NCBI GenBank assembly: GCA_002839355.1
Contig: PGXW01000018.1
Coordinates: forward strand, 1 to 64,000
Length of the DNA: 64,000 nt
DNA from: Spirochaetae bacterium HGW-Spirochaetae-2
GTDB lineage: Bacteria; Spirochaetota; Spirochaetia; Sphaerochaetales; Sphaerochaetaceae
Direction: 5' to 3'
A model generated the notes under the pieces. The model saw only the letters and a program-made list of their open reading frames with translations. It was not told the origin of the DNA and did no database searches. Positions 35,187-44,463 of the stretch are shown piece after piece (within the stretch, counting starts at the first letter, position 1; every line of letters starts with the position of its first letter). The position numbers and the translations under genes were made by a program.

Positions 35187-35879
35187 TTAAAAACGTATAT
35201 TCATGGCCATCATGGTAGGCCCGACCGCAACACTGATACGATCGTTTTGCCACGATGGAAGGAACTTCCAGGCAAGATACGGGACGGCGAAGCCGAAGAA
35301 CGAACCGATGGCGGCGCCTGCAAGCACATCGGTGATAAAATGGTTGCCGCTTGCCACCCGCAAGGCTGCGGTAGCTGAGGCGAAAGTCCACGCCGCGATG
35401 GTCACGGGCATCCGGTAACGGCTGTCGGGATATCGCAGCGCGAAGAGCGCGTGGGTGAACGCCGCTCCCGTGAAAGCCATGATCGAGTGTCCCGAGGGAA
35501 AGGATTCGTCATGGTCGTCCTCTCCCATGGGAGGATATTCCGGCGATTCCGGGAAATATTCGTACGGCCGAACCCGTTCGATCGTCTTCTTCAACAGTGT
35601 CCTGGTCCCAAAGGAAAGCAGCGCGCTTGTTCCATACAGCAGGGAAATTTCCAGCCATTCGGAAGAAGGTGCGACCAGGGCGAACGCTGCGGGAGCGAAG
35701 AAGGAGAGGTACTGGGTCACATCGCTGGTAACGGACAACGGCTCCGAATAGGGGAACATGAGCACGCTGTCGAAGCTGTTGACCGGTGGAGGCGGAGGCG
35801 TTGGATCGGCGCCCAAGTGTCCGACCGCGACGACAAACAGTACGAACAGGAGGATAAGGAAACGGCTGCTCTTGCCCAC
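35187..35879 (-). CDS. PAP2-family phosphatase, exported or membrane-bound
   Basis: A 230-residue protein with a signal peptide or anchor (SRFLILLFVLFVVAVGHLGA) and a proline run (PTPPPPPV). The three phosphatase motifs are KKTIERVRP, PSGHS and RVASGNHFITD. Several hydrophobic helices separate them. It would remove phosphate from a lipid phosphate such as undecaprenyl or phosphatidylglycerol phosphate on the outer face of the membrane. It lies 28 bases upstream of araD on the same strand, probably unrelated in function. Confidence 0.85.
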   Translation of the reverse strand: MGKSSRFLILLFVLFVVAVGHLGADPTPPPPPVNSFDSVLMFPYSEPLSVTSDVTQYLSFFAPAAFALVAPSSEWLEISLLYGTSALLSFGTRTLLKKTIERVRPYEYFPESPEYPPMGEDDHDESFPSGHSIMAFTGAAFTHALFALRYPDSRYRMPVTIAAWTFASATAALRVASGNHFITDVLAGAAIGSFFGFAVPYLAWKFLPSWQNDRISVAVGPTMMAMNIRF

Positions 35880-35993
35880 AGGGAACCTCCGAAAATTGGT
35901 GTGTACACGGATTCGTGCATAGACAATCTAGCATATTTATCGCGTCGCACAAAGTGGTATATCGTGGTACAATCGGGACAGGAGGAGCATACC

Positions 35994-36455
35994 ATGGAAT
36001 ATGTGATAGAATTGGTCGAGACCGAGAGGATGCCGTCGCTTTCGATTCGCAAGACCGTCACAGCGGACCATCTGCCACACGAGATCGGCTCCGCCTATGC
36101 GAGCATCACCTCATACCTGGCCGACCTGGGAATCAAGGAACCCGGACAGCCCTACATTGCCTACTACAACATGGACATGCAGAATCTCGATGTCGAGATG
36201 GGATTCGTCACCAACGCGGAGTATCCGGGGTACGGCGATATCAACGCCGAGACCATTCCCGCGGGCAAATGGGTCTCTTTCATCCACAAGGGACCGTACA
36301 AGGAAATGGGCCACGGCTATACTGCCGCCACCAGATGGATGCAGGAACATGGGTACCACGCGACAGGGATTGTCTATGAATACTACTTGAATTCACCCGA
36401 AGCGGTACCCGAGAGCGAGCTCGTGACGAAAGTGGAATTCCTGTTGCAGGCATAG
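35994..36455 (+). CDS. GyrI-like small-molecule-binding domain protein
   Basis: A 153-residue protein made of one GyrI/AraC-effector-binding domain (SOUL/GyrI-like fold). It has paired halves: SIRKTVTADHLPHEIGSAYA, then GFVTNAEYPGYGDINAETIP, FIHKGPYKEMGHGYTAATRW and YEYYLNSPEAVPESELVTKV. There is no DNA-binding domain, so it is a free-standing binding or hydrolysing module. A GGAGGA site precedes the ATG at 35994. Confidence 0.75.
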   Translation: MEYVIELVETERMPSLSIRKTVTADHLPHEIGSAYASITSYLADLGIKEPGQPYIAYYNMDMQNLDVEMGFVTNAEYPGYGDINAETIPAGKWVSFIHKGPYKEMGHGYTAATRWMQEHGYHATGIVYEYYLNSPEAVPESELVTKVEFLLQA

Positions 36456-36490
36456 GTGAACCAGAGGGGCAAGGAAAGGCATGGAAACCA

Positions 36491-37360
36491 TCAATCCTCG
36501 AGGAATCCTGCCTTCCGCATGTGTGAGAGGAGAAAGTCGCGGGCTTGTGCGATAGCACCTTCGGGATCGCGTTCCTTGCCCGTCCACATCTCGATCAACA
36601 GCGGTCCGTGGTAATCGAGGTCACGCAATACGGAGAACACCAGGTGGAAATCTACACAGCCCGTGCCGAAGGAAACTTCCTTGAATACACCTTCCGTAGT
36701 GGCGGTCACAGCTATCGTGTCCTTCAGATGGATCGCGGTGATCCAATCGTAGCCCAACCACAATTGCTGTGAAATATCGTTGCCCCAGGCCGACAGGTTG
36801 CCGACATCGGGATAGACCGACGTCCAGCATGAACGGAACTCCCGCTTCAACTCCATGAACCGGTCGATCGTCGAAAGGTACGGGGTATCCATAATCTCGA
36901 AAGAGAGCATCACCTGGTATTTTTTCGCTATCTGCTCGCAAAGGGCGAACTGCTCGCGGAACAACCTGTCCGTCTCGCTATCCGACGGGGAGTAGTACTC
37001 GTCATATCCGGCGATCTGGATTACCCTGATACCCAGGTCGAGCGCAAGCTGCAAGGATTGTTCCATGATCTGCATCGCTGTAGCACGAACCTTCGGATCC
37101 TTGCTGCCCAAGGGGAACCGACGGTGCCCGCTCAAGCACATGCTGGGGACCGACACGCCACTTTCCAGCACGTCCCGTACAAATTGCAACCGTCTTTTCT
37201 TCGACCATGTCAGACGCGCCAAGCGTTCGTCGGTCTCGTCGATAGACATTTCGACAAAATCGAAGCCCAATCTTTTTGCCATGCCCAGGCGTTCGCGCCA
37301 CGAAAGGTCGTGGGGCAATGCCTTTTCGTAGATTCCGAGACGGAGGTCGGTTCGTGTCAT
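36491..37360 (-). CDS. ulaE: L-ribulose-5-phosphate/L-xylulose-5-phosphate 3-epimerase
   Basis: A 289-residue TIM-barrel epimerase. The start (LGIYEKALPHDLSWRERLGM) and FDFVEMSIDETDERLARLTW match UlaE/SgaU closely. Other segments are SMCLSGHRRFPLGS, LSFEIMDTPYLST (metal Glu), YPDVGNLSAWG (metal Asp), AIHLKDT (His) and LLIEMWTG (Glu). It converts L-xylulose-5-phosphate to L-ribulose-5-phosphate. Its start overlaps the stop of a LacI gene by four bases, placing it at the end of the transporter-isomerase-LacI operon. Its product is the substrate of AraD encoded 1.3 kb away. Confidence 0.88.
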   Translation of the reverse strand: MTRTDLRLGIYEKALPHDLSWRERLGMAKRLGFDFVEMSIDETDERLARLTWSKKRRLQFVRDVLESGVSVPSMCLSGHRRFPLGSKDPKVRATAMQIMEQSLQLALDLGIRVIQIAGYDEYYSPSDSETDRLFREQFALCEQIAKKYQVMLSFEIMDTPYLSTIDRFMELKREFRSCWTSVYPDVGNLSAWGNDISQQLWLGYDWITAIHLKDTIAVTATTEGVFKEVSFGTGCVDFHLVFSVLRDLDYHGPLLIEMWTGKERDPEGAIAQARDFLLSHMRKAGFLED

Positions 37361-38364
37361 GCTTGTTTCCTTGGACAGGTCGATTCCCGCACCACCAAAC
37401 GGGGAGGCAACAGGACCTGGAACGGGTCGATCCTTTCACCACTGGTAAGTTTGTCGATATAGTCGACTGCCTTCTCGCACAGCTCCTGGTACGGCTGGGC
37501 TATGGTGGTCAGGCTCGGATAGTACATCTCGGCGAATTGGACATCGTCCATTCCCATGACCGCGATATCCTTGGGGACGCGTATACCACGGCGGCACAAG
37601 GTGGATATCGCACCGGCTGCAATCAGATCGTTATGTCCCCACAGACCGTCGAATCCAACCTGCTCATCCAAAAACCTGGTCACTCCGGCCACACCATTCT
37701 CGTAGGTGAACTCGCCTTCGTGGACCATGGAGCGGTCCAAGTCCATCCCATGCTTTTCGAGTGTATCGCGGAATCCCTGGTGCCGTTCGCGGCTCAAGCC
37801 GATCTTGAAGCTTCCGGTAATGGTGGCGATCCTCTTGCATCCGCACCCGAGCAGATGCTCGGCGGCAATCACTCCAGCCTGATAGTTGTCCAGGATGACA
37901 TTGGGTATCTTCTCATTGTGGAAGGCGCGGTCGATCACGACCATGGGAGTGTTCGAGGAGCGGGACATGTTCACCACATGGCTTTCATCGGATACGCGGG
38001 AGAATATGATTCCATTTATCCTCTGGCGCAACAACATATCGATGGCGACAGCCTCACGCGTATAATTGTTGTGCGTATTTATGATGAACAGGTTCAAGCC
38101 CCGTTTGGAAGCGCTCTCCTCGATATACTTTATCACGAGGTTGAACGAGGGGTGCGCGATCTCGGGAACGAGAAGACCGATATTCTTGGTTGCCTTCAAC
38201 CGCAGGCTTTGCGCCAGAAGATTTGGCCGGTAATTTACGGATGCGATCGCCTCCTCGACACGTTGCTTTGTCTCCTCGTTCACAAACATGGTACCATTTA
38301 TGACACGGGAAACCGTCGACGGAGATACACCCGCCAACGCAGCAACATCTTTCAAAGAAGTCAT
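37357..38364 (-). CDS. LacI-family transcriptional regulator
   Basis: A 335-residue LacI protein. The helix-turn-helix is MTSLKDVAALAGVSPSTVSR; the hinge helix is LAQSLRLKA. The effector domain starts IGLLVPEIAHPSFNLVIKYI and has GLWGHNDLIAAGAISTL and MGMDDVQFAEMYYPSLTTI. It sits inside the operon with the Rbs-type transporter and UlaE and is probably the repressor of the 24-bp palindrome at 43195-43218 that serves both divergent operons. Confidence 0.9.
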   Translation of the reverse strand: MTSLKDVAALAGVSPSTVSRVINGTMFVNEETKQRVEEAIASVNYRPNLLAQSLRLKATKNIGLLVPEIAHPSFNLVIKYIEESASKRGLNLFIINTHNNYTREAVAIDMLLRQRINGIIFSRVSDESHVVNMSRSSNTPMVVIDRAFHNEKIPNVILDNYQAGVIAAEHLLGCGCKRIATITGSFKIGLSRERHQGFRDTLEKHGMDLDRSMVHEGEFTYENGVAGVTRFLDEQVGFDGLWGHNDLIAAGAISTLCRRGIRVPKDIAVMGMDDVQFAEMYYPSLTTIAQPYQELCEKAVDYIDKLTSGERIDPFQVLLPPRLVVRESTCPRKQA

Positions 38365-38388
38365 GCAATCTACCTGCCTTTGTGCCAA

Positions 38389-38412
38389 GGGACAGGGCGG
38401 TCACCCTGTCCC
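38389..38412 (-). other. Intercistronic hairpin between the cupin isomerase and LacI genes
   Basis: A perfect 9-bp stem (GGGACAGGG/CCCTGTCCC) with a six-base loop, starting 14 bases after the isomerase stop. It lacks a T-run. It may reduce expression of the LacI and ulaE genes relative to the upstream part of the operon. Confidence 0.7.
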
Positions 38413-38425
38413 CCGAACTTTTCCA

Positions 38426-39637
38426 CTAGAGTTTCAGGTCGGGATTCCCAGCACCGAAATGCTTGAGGATCACGATCGGGTCAGACTTGGACGGGTTGGT
38501 GATCCGTACCCCGGCCTTCGCCGCATCCTCGCTGACGAAGTACTCGTCGTAGGTCAGTTGTCCGAACCTGATCAGCGCTGGAGTCTCTATGTCCCACGTG
38601 CCGAACGTCCCGTGCCCCTGTACCAAGTACATGCCGTAGGCGGCACTGTCGGTTATGGTCACAGATGTTCCCGGAAACACCGTCAGCTCCTTCGCGCTGA
38701 ACGCACCCGATTTGTACACGACCCACTTCTCTTCATACCCCAATTCACGCATTTCCTCAATGGGTCGTACTGGCTTGGGTGCCATGAACCGGTGTTCGGC
38801 GAACAGCGGATCGACGTTCACCTCCCAGTCGATCACATCCAGCAGGTAGTCGTAGTCGCCAACCTTATCCTGCGGAGTATTCTTCCATAGCAAATCCTCC
38901 CCGATAATCGCATCGTTGACCAAGGACTGGTACATCGCGAACACGTCCGAAGCCATCTGCGGTTCATAGGTGCACAAGCTGCCCGGCGCGTGCAATACCC
39001 CCGGCGGTACGTCCCAACCGGTGCCGGGCACCAAACGGTACGCCGTCGACAGGTCGGTGATCTTGTTGTCCCCGTGGGTGAAGTTCATCAGCGCCTCCTT
39101 CACCTGCTCCCGGGTCACCCCGGGTTGCAATCCGAAGAAGGTATAGGGGAAATCGCCTCCGTGGTTGTTCAATTGGGGCGGGAAATAATAGGCCTCGGGT
39201 TTGCCCATGGCCCCCACCTTTGCGGCGTGCTCGTCGCGGTGGTGGATATGGTGCGGTAGCGGTCCCTTGTTGTCGAAGAACTTGGAGAACATCGGCCACT
39301 TGCCGAACTGTTTCCAAAGACGATCCCCGATCAGGGCTCCCTTGAGTTCGTCGACCGCATCCCGTAGCAGGAATTGCTTCGTCTGGCCCTTGTCCTCGAA
39401 CACACAGAAGCTCAGTCCCTCGAACTCGCCGGTCAGCGGACCGTTGTCCGCGGGTGTCGTGGAGCTGAACCAACGCTCGTCGATACCGCCACGGTTCCCT
39501 CCCAACGCATAATAATCGTCCGGATGCAGCTTGATCCGCCGCCCGGGCACACAGAACGAACGGGGAACCCAGTTCGGTGCCAACCTGAATATGCCCTTGC
39601 CTTGCTCGAATGCCGCTTGAATGTCACTTTTACTCAT
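38426..39637 (-). CDS. Cupin-fold sugar isomerase-like protein (phosphomannose isomerase superfamily)
   Basis: A 403-residue protein with two cupin-like halves. The first has the metal-site pattern [14 protein letters not shown] (near residues 126-139), followed by [11 protein letters not shown] and [20 protein letters not shown], as in type I mannose-6-phosphate isomerases. The second half ([24 protein letters not shown]) is a typical C-terminal cupin barrel. It lies between the sugar ABC permease gene and the LacI-ulaE pair, so it most likely isomerises the imported aldose, perhaps to L-xylulose or L-ribulose. This is inference from context; no member with this architecture is known to me by function. 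Confidence 0.65.
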   Translation of the reverse strand: MSKSDIQAAFEQGKGIFRLAPNWVPRSFCVPGRRIKLHPDDYYALGGNRGGIDERWFSSTTPADNGPLTGEFEGLSFCVFEDKGQTKQFLLRDAVDELKGALIGDRLWKQFGKWPMFSKFFDNKGPLPHHIHHRDEHAAKVGAMGKPEAYYFPPQLNNHGGDFPYTFFGLQPGVTREQVKEALMNFTHGDNKITDLSTAYRLVPGTGWDVPPGVLHAPGSLCTYEPQMASDVFAMYQSLVNDAIIGEDLLWKNTPQDKVGDYDYLLDVIDWEVNVDPLFAEHRFMAPKPVRPIEEMRELGYEEKWVVYKSGAFSAKELTVFPGTSVTITDSAAYGMYLVQGHGTFGTWDIETPALIRFGQLTYDEYFVSEDAAKAGVRITNPSKSDPIVILKHFGAGNPDLKL

Positions 39638-39665
39638 ACTATAGTACCTCTCTGTATGTAAATGT

Positions 39666-40613
39666 TCAATTTGTCTCGTCCCGGAGCCTGTCGAGGATGA
39701 CTGCTCCGATAATCAGGGCGCCCTTGACCACCTGTTGGAAATATGGAGAGATTCCCAGCAGGTTCATGCCGTTGTTGATCACGCCGATCAACAGTGCGCC
39801 TATCAAGGTGCCGATAATGCTTCCCCGACCTCCTGAAAGGCTTGTACCGCCGATAACCACAGCGGCGATAACGTCCAGTTCATACCCCTGCCCCGCGATC
39901 GCCTCCGCCGAATTCAAACGGCTGGTAAGTATCAGGGCACTGAGGGAAGAGGCGATTCCGACTATCACATAGACCATGGTCTTGTAGAAGTTGACATTGA
40001 TACCGGAAAGCTTCACCGTCTCCTCGTTGCCGCCGATAGCATAGGTATATCGTCCCAACCGAGTATGGTTGAGAATAAACCAAGCCAGTGCCACCGTGGC
40101 GATGAAAATGATCACCGGAATGGGAATCCCAAGGAAATACCCTCCGCCGAGTTGTCTGAACTCAGGTGAAAACCCGCTCACCGGATAGCCTTTGCTGTAT
40201 ATGAGTGTAAGACCACGCGCTATGGTGACCATACCGAGTGTCACGACGAAGGGGGCGATCTTACCCTTGGTGATCAACACACCGTTTATCAAACCGATTC
40301 CACCACCTACAAGAATCGCAGCCACCGAAGCGATGAACACTCCTATCCCGTTGTTTTTCATCAAACCTGCCGCGATCATCCCCGACAAGGCCAAGATGGA
40401 ACCGACCGAGAGGTCGATGCCTCCGGTAAGGATGACGAAGGTCATACCTACCGCAATAATGCCATAGATCGACGTCTGCCTGAAGATATTCAGAATATTG
40501 TTTGTTGTCATGAAATAGGGCGACAGGATCGACAGCCCTATGCAGATAAGGAAAAATACTATGAGAATTCCATTGTTCTTCAACAATTGCTTGTAATCGA
40601 TTTTCTTCTCCAT
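39666..40613 (-). CDS. Sugar ABC transporter permease, RbsC type
   Basis: A 315-residue permease of the ribose/galactose family with eight to ten membrane segments. It has [18 protein letters not shown], typical of this family, and [21 protein letters not shown] as the loop that meets the ATPase. [22 protein letters not shown] stretch follows. It lies between the ATPase and the isomerase genes and completes the importer. Confidence 0.92.
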   Translation of the reverse strand: MEKKIDYKQLLKNNGILIVFFLICIGLSILSPYFMTTNNILNIFRQTSIYGIIAVGMTFVILTGGIDLSVGSILALSGMIAAGLMKNNGIGVFIASVAAILVGGGIGLINGVLITKGKIAPFVVTLGMVTIARGLTLIYSKGYPVSGFSPEFRQLGGGYFLGIPIPVIIFIATVALAWFILNHTRLGRYTYAIGGNEETVKLSGINVNFYKTMVYVIVGIASSLSALILTSRLNSAEAIAGQGYELDVIAAVVIGGTSLSGGRGSIIGTLIGALLIGVINNGMNLLGISPYFQQVVKGALIIGAVILDRLRDETN

Positions 40614-40645
40614 GGTCTCAACCCTGCTCCTTTGCATCATCCATC

Positions 40646-42148
40646 TCAAGCCCCTTTCTTATCGAACAGGCCAAGAGAGTATTCCATCACTTGCTCTTCG
40701 CTCAACTCGCCTTTCTTGAATTCCCTGACTATCCGTCCCTCGAACACGACCGCGGCCCGATCGCTGATATTCATGACTTCGGGCAATTCGGAACTGATCA
40801 TGATGACCGCGGCGCCCCGCTTGGCAAGATTCTGCATGAGCCGGTATATCTCGACCTTGGCACCCACATCGATACCGCGTGTCGGTTCATCAAAGATATA
40901 CACCTTGCAGTGGCGGATGAACCATTTCGCCAGGACCACCTTCTGTTGGTTTCCACCCGAGAGGTTCCGCACCAACTGCCTGACCGACGGAGTCTTAATG
41001 TTCATGCTGTCCACCATGGTGTTCACTTCCGCATTGATCTTCTTGCGATGCAGGACCCCCGCGGTGGAATACAGGTCCAGGACACTGAGCGCGGCATTGT
41101 CGAACACACTCATGCCGAGGACCAGACCTTGCTGCTTGCGTTCCTCGGGAATCAGTCCGATACCCTTCATGACAGCATCCTGACAATTCCGTATGGTCAC
41201 CTGCTCTCCGTCCAACAGGACTTCACCCGAGTCCATCTTGCGGTATCCATAGACAGTCTGCATGATCTCTGTCCTTCCGGCACCGACCAAACCGACGAAA
41301 CCAAAGATTTCCCCTGCCCTCGCCGTAAACGAGACATCCTCACAGATGCCTTTCTTGGTAAGACCCTTCACTTCAAGCACCACATCACCGGGAACCGATT
41401 CATATTGTGGATATTGTTCTTCCAGAACACGGCCAACCATATATTTTATCATTTCATCGTTGGACATCTCGCCACGATTCTTGGTGATCACACGCTCGCC
41501 GTCGCGGAGGATGGTTATGCGGTCGGCCAGATGGTGGACCTCCTCAAGACGGTGGGAAATATAGATGATCGATACGCCGTCGTTCTTCAGTTGCTTGATG
41601 ATCTCGAACAACCGGTCGACTTCATTGCCGGTCAACGCTGCCGTAGGCTCGTCCATGACCAGGATCTCGGCTTTCAACGATAACGCCTTCGCTATCTCGA
41701 CGATCTGTTGATGCGCCGCGCCCAGCGATTTGACCTTCTGTTGTGGACTGATGTCGAGCTTGAAGGGAGCAAGCGCCTCGCGGGTCATCTTGCGCATCTT
41801 GGACCAATCGATGGTACCGATTGAGGTTTTCGGTTCACGACCCAAGAAGATATTCTCGGACACCGAAAGGTAGGGAATCAGGTTCAGCTCTTGGTATATG
41901 ACACCGATTCCCAACTTGATCATCTCCCGGAGTCCCGTGGAAACAATCTTTTCCCCTTTGAGAAAGAGCTCCCCACTATCGGCTTTATACAAACCGGAAA
42001 GAATCTTCATCAAAGTGGATTTCCCGGCACCGTTTTCTCCGACCAATGCGTGCAGTTCTCCTTTGTGCAGGTCGAAACCGACATCGGACAGGGCACGGAC
42101 ACCAGGAAACGATTTGGTTATACCGGACATTTTCAGCAATGGTTCCAT
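40646..42148 (-). CDS. Sugar ABC transporter ATPase, RbsA/MglA type with two nucleotide-binding domains
   Basis: A 500-residue protein. The first domain has Walker A GENGAGKST (near 37) and VMDEPTAAL; the second has the degenerate GLVGAGRTE, the signature LSGGNQQKV and FDEPTRGID, as usual for this family. It powers uptake of a monosaccharide. The ATG at 42148 follows GAGGAG by six bases; an in-frame start 17 codons earlier is not supported. Confidence 0.92.
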   Translation of the reverse strand: MEPLLKMSGITKSFPGVRALSDVGFDLHKGELHALVGENGAGKSTLMKILSGLYKADSGELFLKGEKIVSTGLREMIKLGIGVIYQELNLIPYLSVSENIFLGREPKTSIGTIDWSKMRKMTREALAPFKLDISPQQKVKSLGAAHQQIVEIAKALSLKAEILVMDEPTAALTGNEVDRLFEIIKQLKNDGVSIIYISHRLEEVHHLADRITILRDGERVITKNRGEMSNDEMIKYMVGRVLEEQYPQYESVPGDVVLEVKGLTKKGICEDVSFTARAGEIFGFVGLVGAGRTEIMQTVYGYRKMDSGEVLLDGEQVTIRNCQDAVMKGIGLIPEERKQQGLVLGMSVFDNAALSVLDLYSTAGVLHRKKINAEVNTMVDSMNIKTPSVRQLVRNLSGGNQQKVVLAKWFIRHCKVYIFDEPTRGIDVGAKVEIYRLMQNLAKRGAAVIMISSELPEVMNISDRAAVVFEGRIVREFKKGELSEEQVMEYSLGLFDKKGA

Positions 42149-42171
42149 GGAAGGCTCCTCACGATAAAATC

Positions 42172-42200
42172 CATGGGGCCGGGGGTTACCCAGCCCCATG
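42172..42200 (-). other. Intercistronic hairpin after the binding-protein gene
   Basis: An 8-bp stem CATGGGGC/GCCCCATG encloses a smaller GGG/CCC stem. It lies 15 bases after the stop of the binding-protein gene (42216) and before the ATPase start at 42148. There is no T-run. Its place matches the hairpins after the other three binding-protein genes. Confidence 0.7.
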
Positions 42201-42215
42201 ATCGGAAACTGTCGG

Positions 42216-43130
42216 TTATTTGGTAACCGGAAGCGGGTTGATGTAATCTACAGGAGATGCGGGTTTCTTGCCGGTCCTGATGAATTCGACCAACACATCG
42301 AGAGCCTTGGAAGCCTGCTGGCCGGGGAACTGGTCGATGGTCGCATCAAGCTTGCCTTCCTTCATGTAGGCGAAAGCATCGGTGGTCGCATCGAAACCGA
42401 TGGTGACCTTGGAAGCAGGATTGATACCAGCCGATTGCATGGCTTCGATTGCGCCGATGATCATCTCATCGTTCGCACCGAACACTGCGTCAAAGTTGGG
42501 ATATGCCTGCATGAGGTTTTCCATGACGTTCTGTGCACGCGAGCGGGAGAATTCGGCAGTCTGGCTGACGATTATCTTCACGTTGGAGGCATTGATGACT
42601 TCATCGAATCCGGCTTTGCGGTCGAGTGCGGCCGAGGCTCCGGGTGTTCCCTCAAGCTCAATTACCGTACCCTTGTTTCCCAACTGCTCGATGATGTAGC
42701 GGGCAGCGGCCCTTCCACCTTCGACGTTGTCAGCGCCGACATGGATGAGCACCTTGTCGGTATTGGCCTTGCGGTCGACGGTCGCCACTGGAATTCCAGC
42801 CGCTACTGCTGCTTCGATCGCAGGAACGAGGGAATCGGTGGTGATTGGCGAAATGAGGATCGCATCGACTTTCTGGGCGATGAAATTCTCAACTGCGGCC
42901 ATTTGGATCGACGATTGGTTCTGCGCATCGTGGGTGATCAGTTGCACCCCAAGTTTGTCGGCATATGCGACAGCTTCGTCGAACATGGTCACGAAGAATG
43001 GGAACTGCAGTCCGGGAACGGTAAATCCGATGGTGATCTTACCATCGGTCTTCGCCTCGGTCCTACCAGCCGCAAAGAGCGTGGCTCCGAGAAGTACCAG
43101 GACCAATGTGAGAACAAGAAATTTTTTCAT
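42216..43130 (-). CDS. Sugar ABC transporter binding protein, RbsB type
   Basis: A 304-residue periplasmic binding protein. The signal peptide is MKKFLVLTLVLVLLGATLFA, then AGRTEA, with no lipobox Cys. The mature part follows the ribose-binding pattern: ITIGFTVPGLQFPFFVTM, VDAILISPITTDSLVPAI, IPVATVDRKAN, GTVIELEGTPGASAALDRKAGF, DAVFGANDEMIIGAIEAM and IGFDATTDAFAYM. It starts the leftward operon, with AAGGAGAGG upstream. Confidence 0.92.
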   Translation of the reverse strand: MKKFLVLTLVLVLLGATLFAAGRTEAKTDGKITIGFTVPGLQFPFFVTMFDEAVAYADKLGVQLITHDAQNQSSIQMAAVENFIAQKVDAILISPITTDSLVPAIEAAVAAGIPVATVDRKANTDKVLIHVGADNVEGGRAAARYIIEQLGNKGTVIELEGTPGASAALDRKAGFDEVINASNVKIIVSQTAEFSRSRAQNVMENLMQAYPNFDAVFGANDEMIIGAIEAMQSAGINPASKVTIGFDATTDAFAYMKEGKLDATIDQFPGQQASKALDVLVEFIRTGKKPASPVDYINPLPVTK

Positions 43131-43162
43131 ATTACACCTCTCCTTTATTTGGATGTACCTAA

Positions 43163-43190
43163 AGCCTAGCACAGAAAATTGAGTTGTCAA
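43163..43190 (-). promoter_or_regulatory. Promoter of the leftward transporter-isomerase operon
   Basis: On the minus strand TTGACA (43185-43190), a 16-base spacer and TAGGCT (43163-43168). The -10 is weak, which suits a regulated promoter. The 24-bp palindrome begins five bases upstream of the -35 box. Confidence 0.55.
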
Positions 43191-43194
43191 GCAT

Positions 43195-43218
43195 GAAATC
43201 GTTTGCGCAATCGATTTC
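43195..43218. promoter_or_regulatory. 24-bp operator palindrome between divergent operons
   Basis: Arms GAAATCG and CGATTTC flank TTGCGCAA, with one mismatched pair between each arm and the core, so 22 of 24 positions are symmetrical. It lies between the -35 boxes of the leftward and rightward promoters and could control both. The LacI gene at 37357-38364 is the obvious candidate to bind it. Confidence 0.75.
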
Positions 43219-43232
43219 CTGGACTATTTTCC

Positions 43233-43261
43233 TTGACAGCGACCAATTTCAGCTCTACCGT
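43233..43261 (+). promoter_or_regulatory. Promoter of the rightward M24/LyxK/dehydrogenase operon
   Basis: TTGACA (43233-43238), a 17-base spacer and TACCGT (43256-43261). A perfect -35 with a poor -10 suggests control by the nearby palindrome. The start codon at 43282 follows GGAGA. Confidence 0.5.
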
Positions 43262-43281
43262 GGTAGATGTAGGAGAGACGT

Positions 43282-44463
43282 ATGCGACGACCCATGCCTA
43301 TCACAAAAGTAGAATTTTGCGCGAAGGTAAAACAGCTCGAGGATATCTTGGAATCTCATGGCTACACGGGGGCATACCTGTGCAGCGAGGGCGCCATGCG
43401 CTGGTTCACGGGCATGCGCCACCAGGTGGTCGACATAAGTCCCAATGCTCCCACGACAGTCCAAGCGATCGTCACGGTACATCCCCAACGGTCCATATCC
43501 TTCTTCAGCGAACCGTGGGAAGCTGCTCGGGTAGGCGATATCATGGCCAAGGGAATCTGGAACGATTGTGGTATCGCCGTTTCCTACGGCGGGTCTTCTC
43601 CCGACTTTTCCAGACCTGGACTACTTTCCCCCACCCTTGCCGGTTACGCCGAACTGGAACGGACTATCGTATCCCCGTTGTCCGAAGGTACTGCAGGCAA
43701 CCAATGGGACAAACTCATGTGGCTCATCGGAGAATCCCGCCAGGCTTTGGTCGAAGTGGCACGGCTGCTCCGTCCCGGCATGACCGGCTGGGATGTGCGT
43801 TCGGCTATCTACGAAGCATACCACAGGCGCCATATCGAGCTGAATCTGGTGATGCTCGGACTTTCGGGCATGCAAAAGCATGCGCATCCGGTAATCGATG
43901 ACGATTCGGTCGTCGAGGACGGAAGTATGGTCAAACTGGTTGTCGGTGCCCGCTATTTCGACATGATCCACTCGGCCAGCCAATTGGTTGCGATCGGCAG
44001 GAAGCCGAGCGAGCGGGAATTGCATGTGCACCGCGCATTGCAAGAGGCGACCCTCGCCTATGCAGACCAGTATCGGAGCGATGCGGTGGAATCGGACCTG
44101 TACCATTGTCTTGGTCCGATATTCCTATCGGTCGCAAAAAAGCAGGCGTTGGCAGGTTTCGAAAAATCCGCATACCTGCACCATGGTGGTGGTCCATTGA
44201 GTCCTCTGGGTAGTCGGGACTTCGTCGTGACCGAACGGGGGACACGAAGCATATTTCCCTATGCACAATTCGCACTCAATCCGGTCGATGCCCTCCACTA
44301 CCTGAAATTTGAACTGCAGGGGGTCACCCTTCCCTCGGGTCCTCCCCTGATCCTCGACGAATTCACCTGGTGCGACGATGCCAGGTTGTACCAGACGGTG
44401 CAATGGCAATCGGAATCGTTGCGATTGCCCACCATAATCACCAATGGAGACCATCCGCAATGA
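43282..44463 (+). CDS. M24-fold (creatinase/aminopeptidase P-like) protein, metal site apparently lost
   Basis: A 393-residue protein with the two-domain plan of Xaa-Pro aminopeptidases and creatinase: an N-terminal domain (GYTGAYLCSEGAMRWFTGMR) and a pita-bread domain (ARLLRPGMTGWDVRSAIYEA). In active M24 enzymes the next block is D-x-G-A-x-x-x-G-x-x-S-D; here it reads VKLVVGARYFDMIHSASQL, so both Asp ligands are absent. A late HHGGGPL and an ordinary C-terminus follow. It may be a creatinase-like non-metal enzyme or a binding protein. Translation is coupled (ATGA overlap) to the LyxK-like kinase. Confidence 0.7.
   Translation: MRRPMPITKVEFCAKVKQLEDILESHGYTGAYLCSEGAMRWFTGMRHQVVDISPNAPTTVQAIVTVHPQRSISFFSEPWEAARVGDIMAKGIWNDCGIAVSYGGSSPDFSRPGLLSPTLAGYAELERTIVSPLSEGTAGNQWDKLMWLIGESRQALVEVARLLRPGMTGWDVRSAIYEAYHRRHIELNLVMLGLSGMQKHAHPVIDDDSVVEDGSMVKLVVGARYFDMIHSASQLVAIGRKPSERELHVHRALQEATLAYADQYRSDAVESDLYHCLGPIFLSVAKKQALAGFEKSAYLHHGGGPLSPLGSRDFVVTERGTRSIFPYAQFALNPVDALHYLKFELQGVTLPSGPPLILDEFTWCDDARLYQTVQWQSESLRLPTIITNGDHPQ

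Noticed and set aside
38389-38412. The hairpin after the cupin isomerase gene as a full terminator
   Set aside because: It lacks a T-run, and the LacI and ulaE genes that follow have no obvious promoter of their own.
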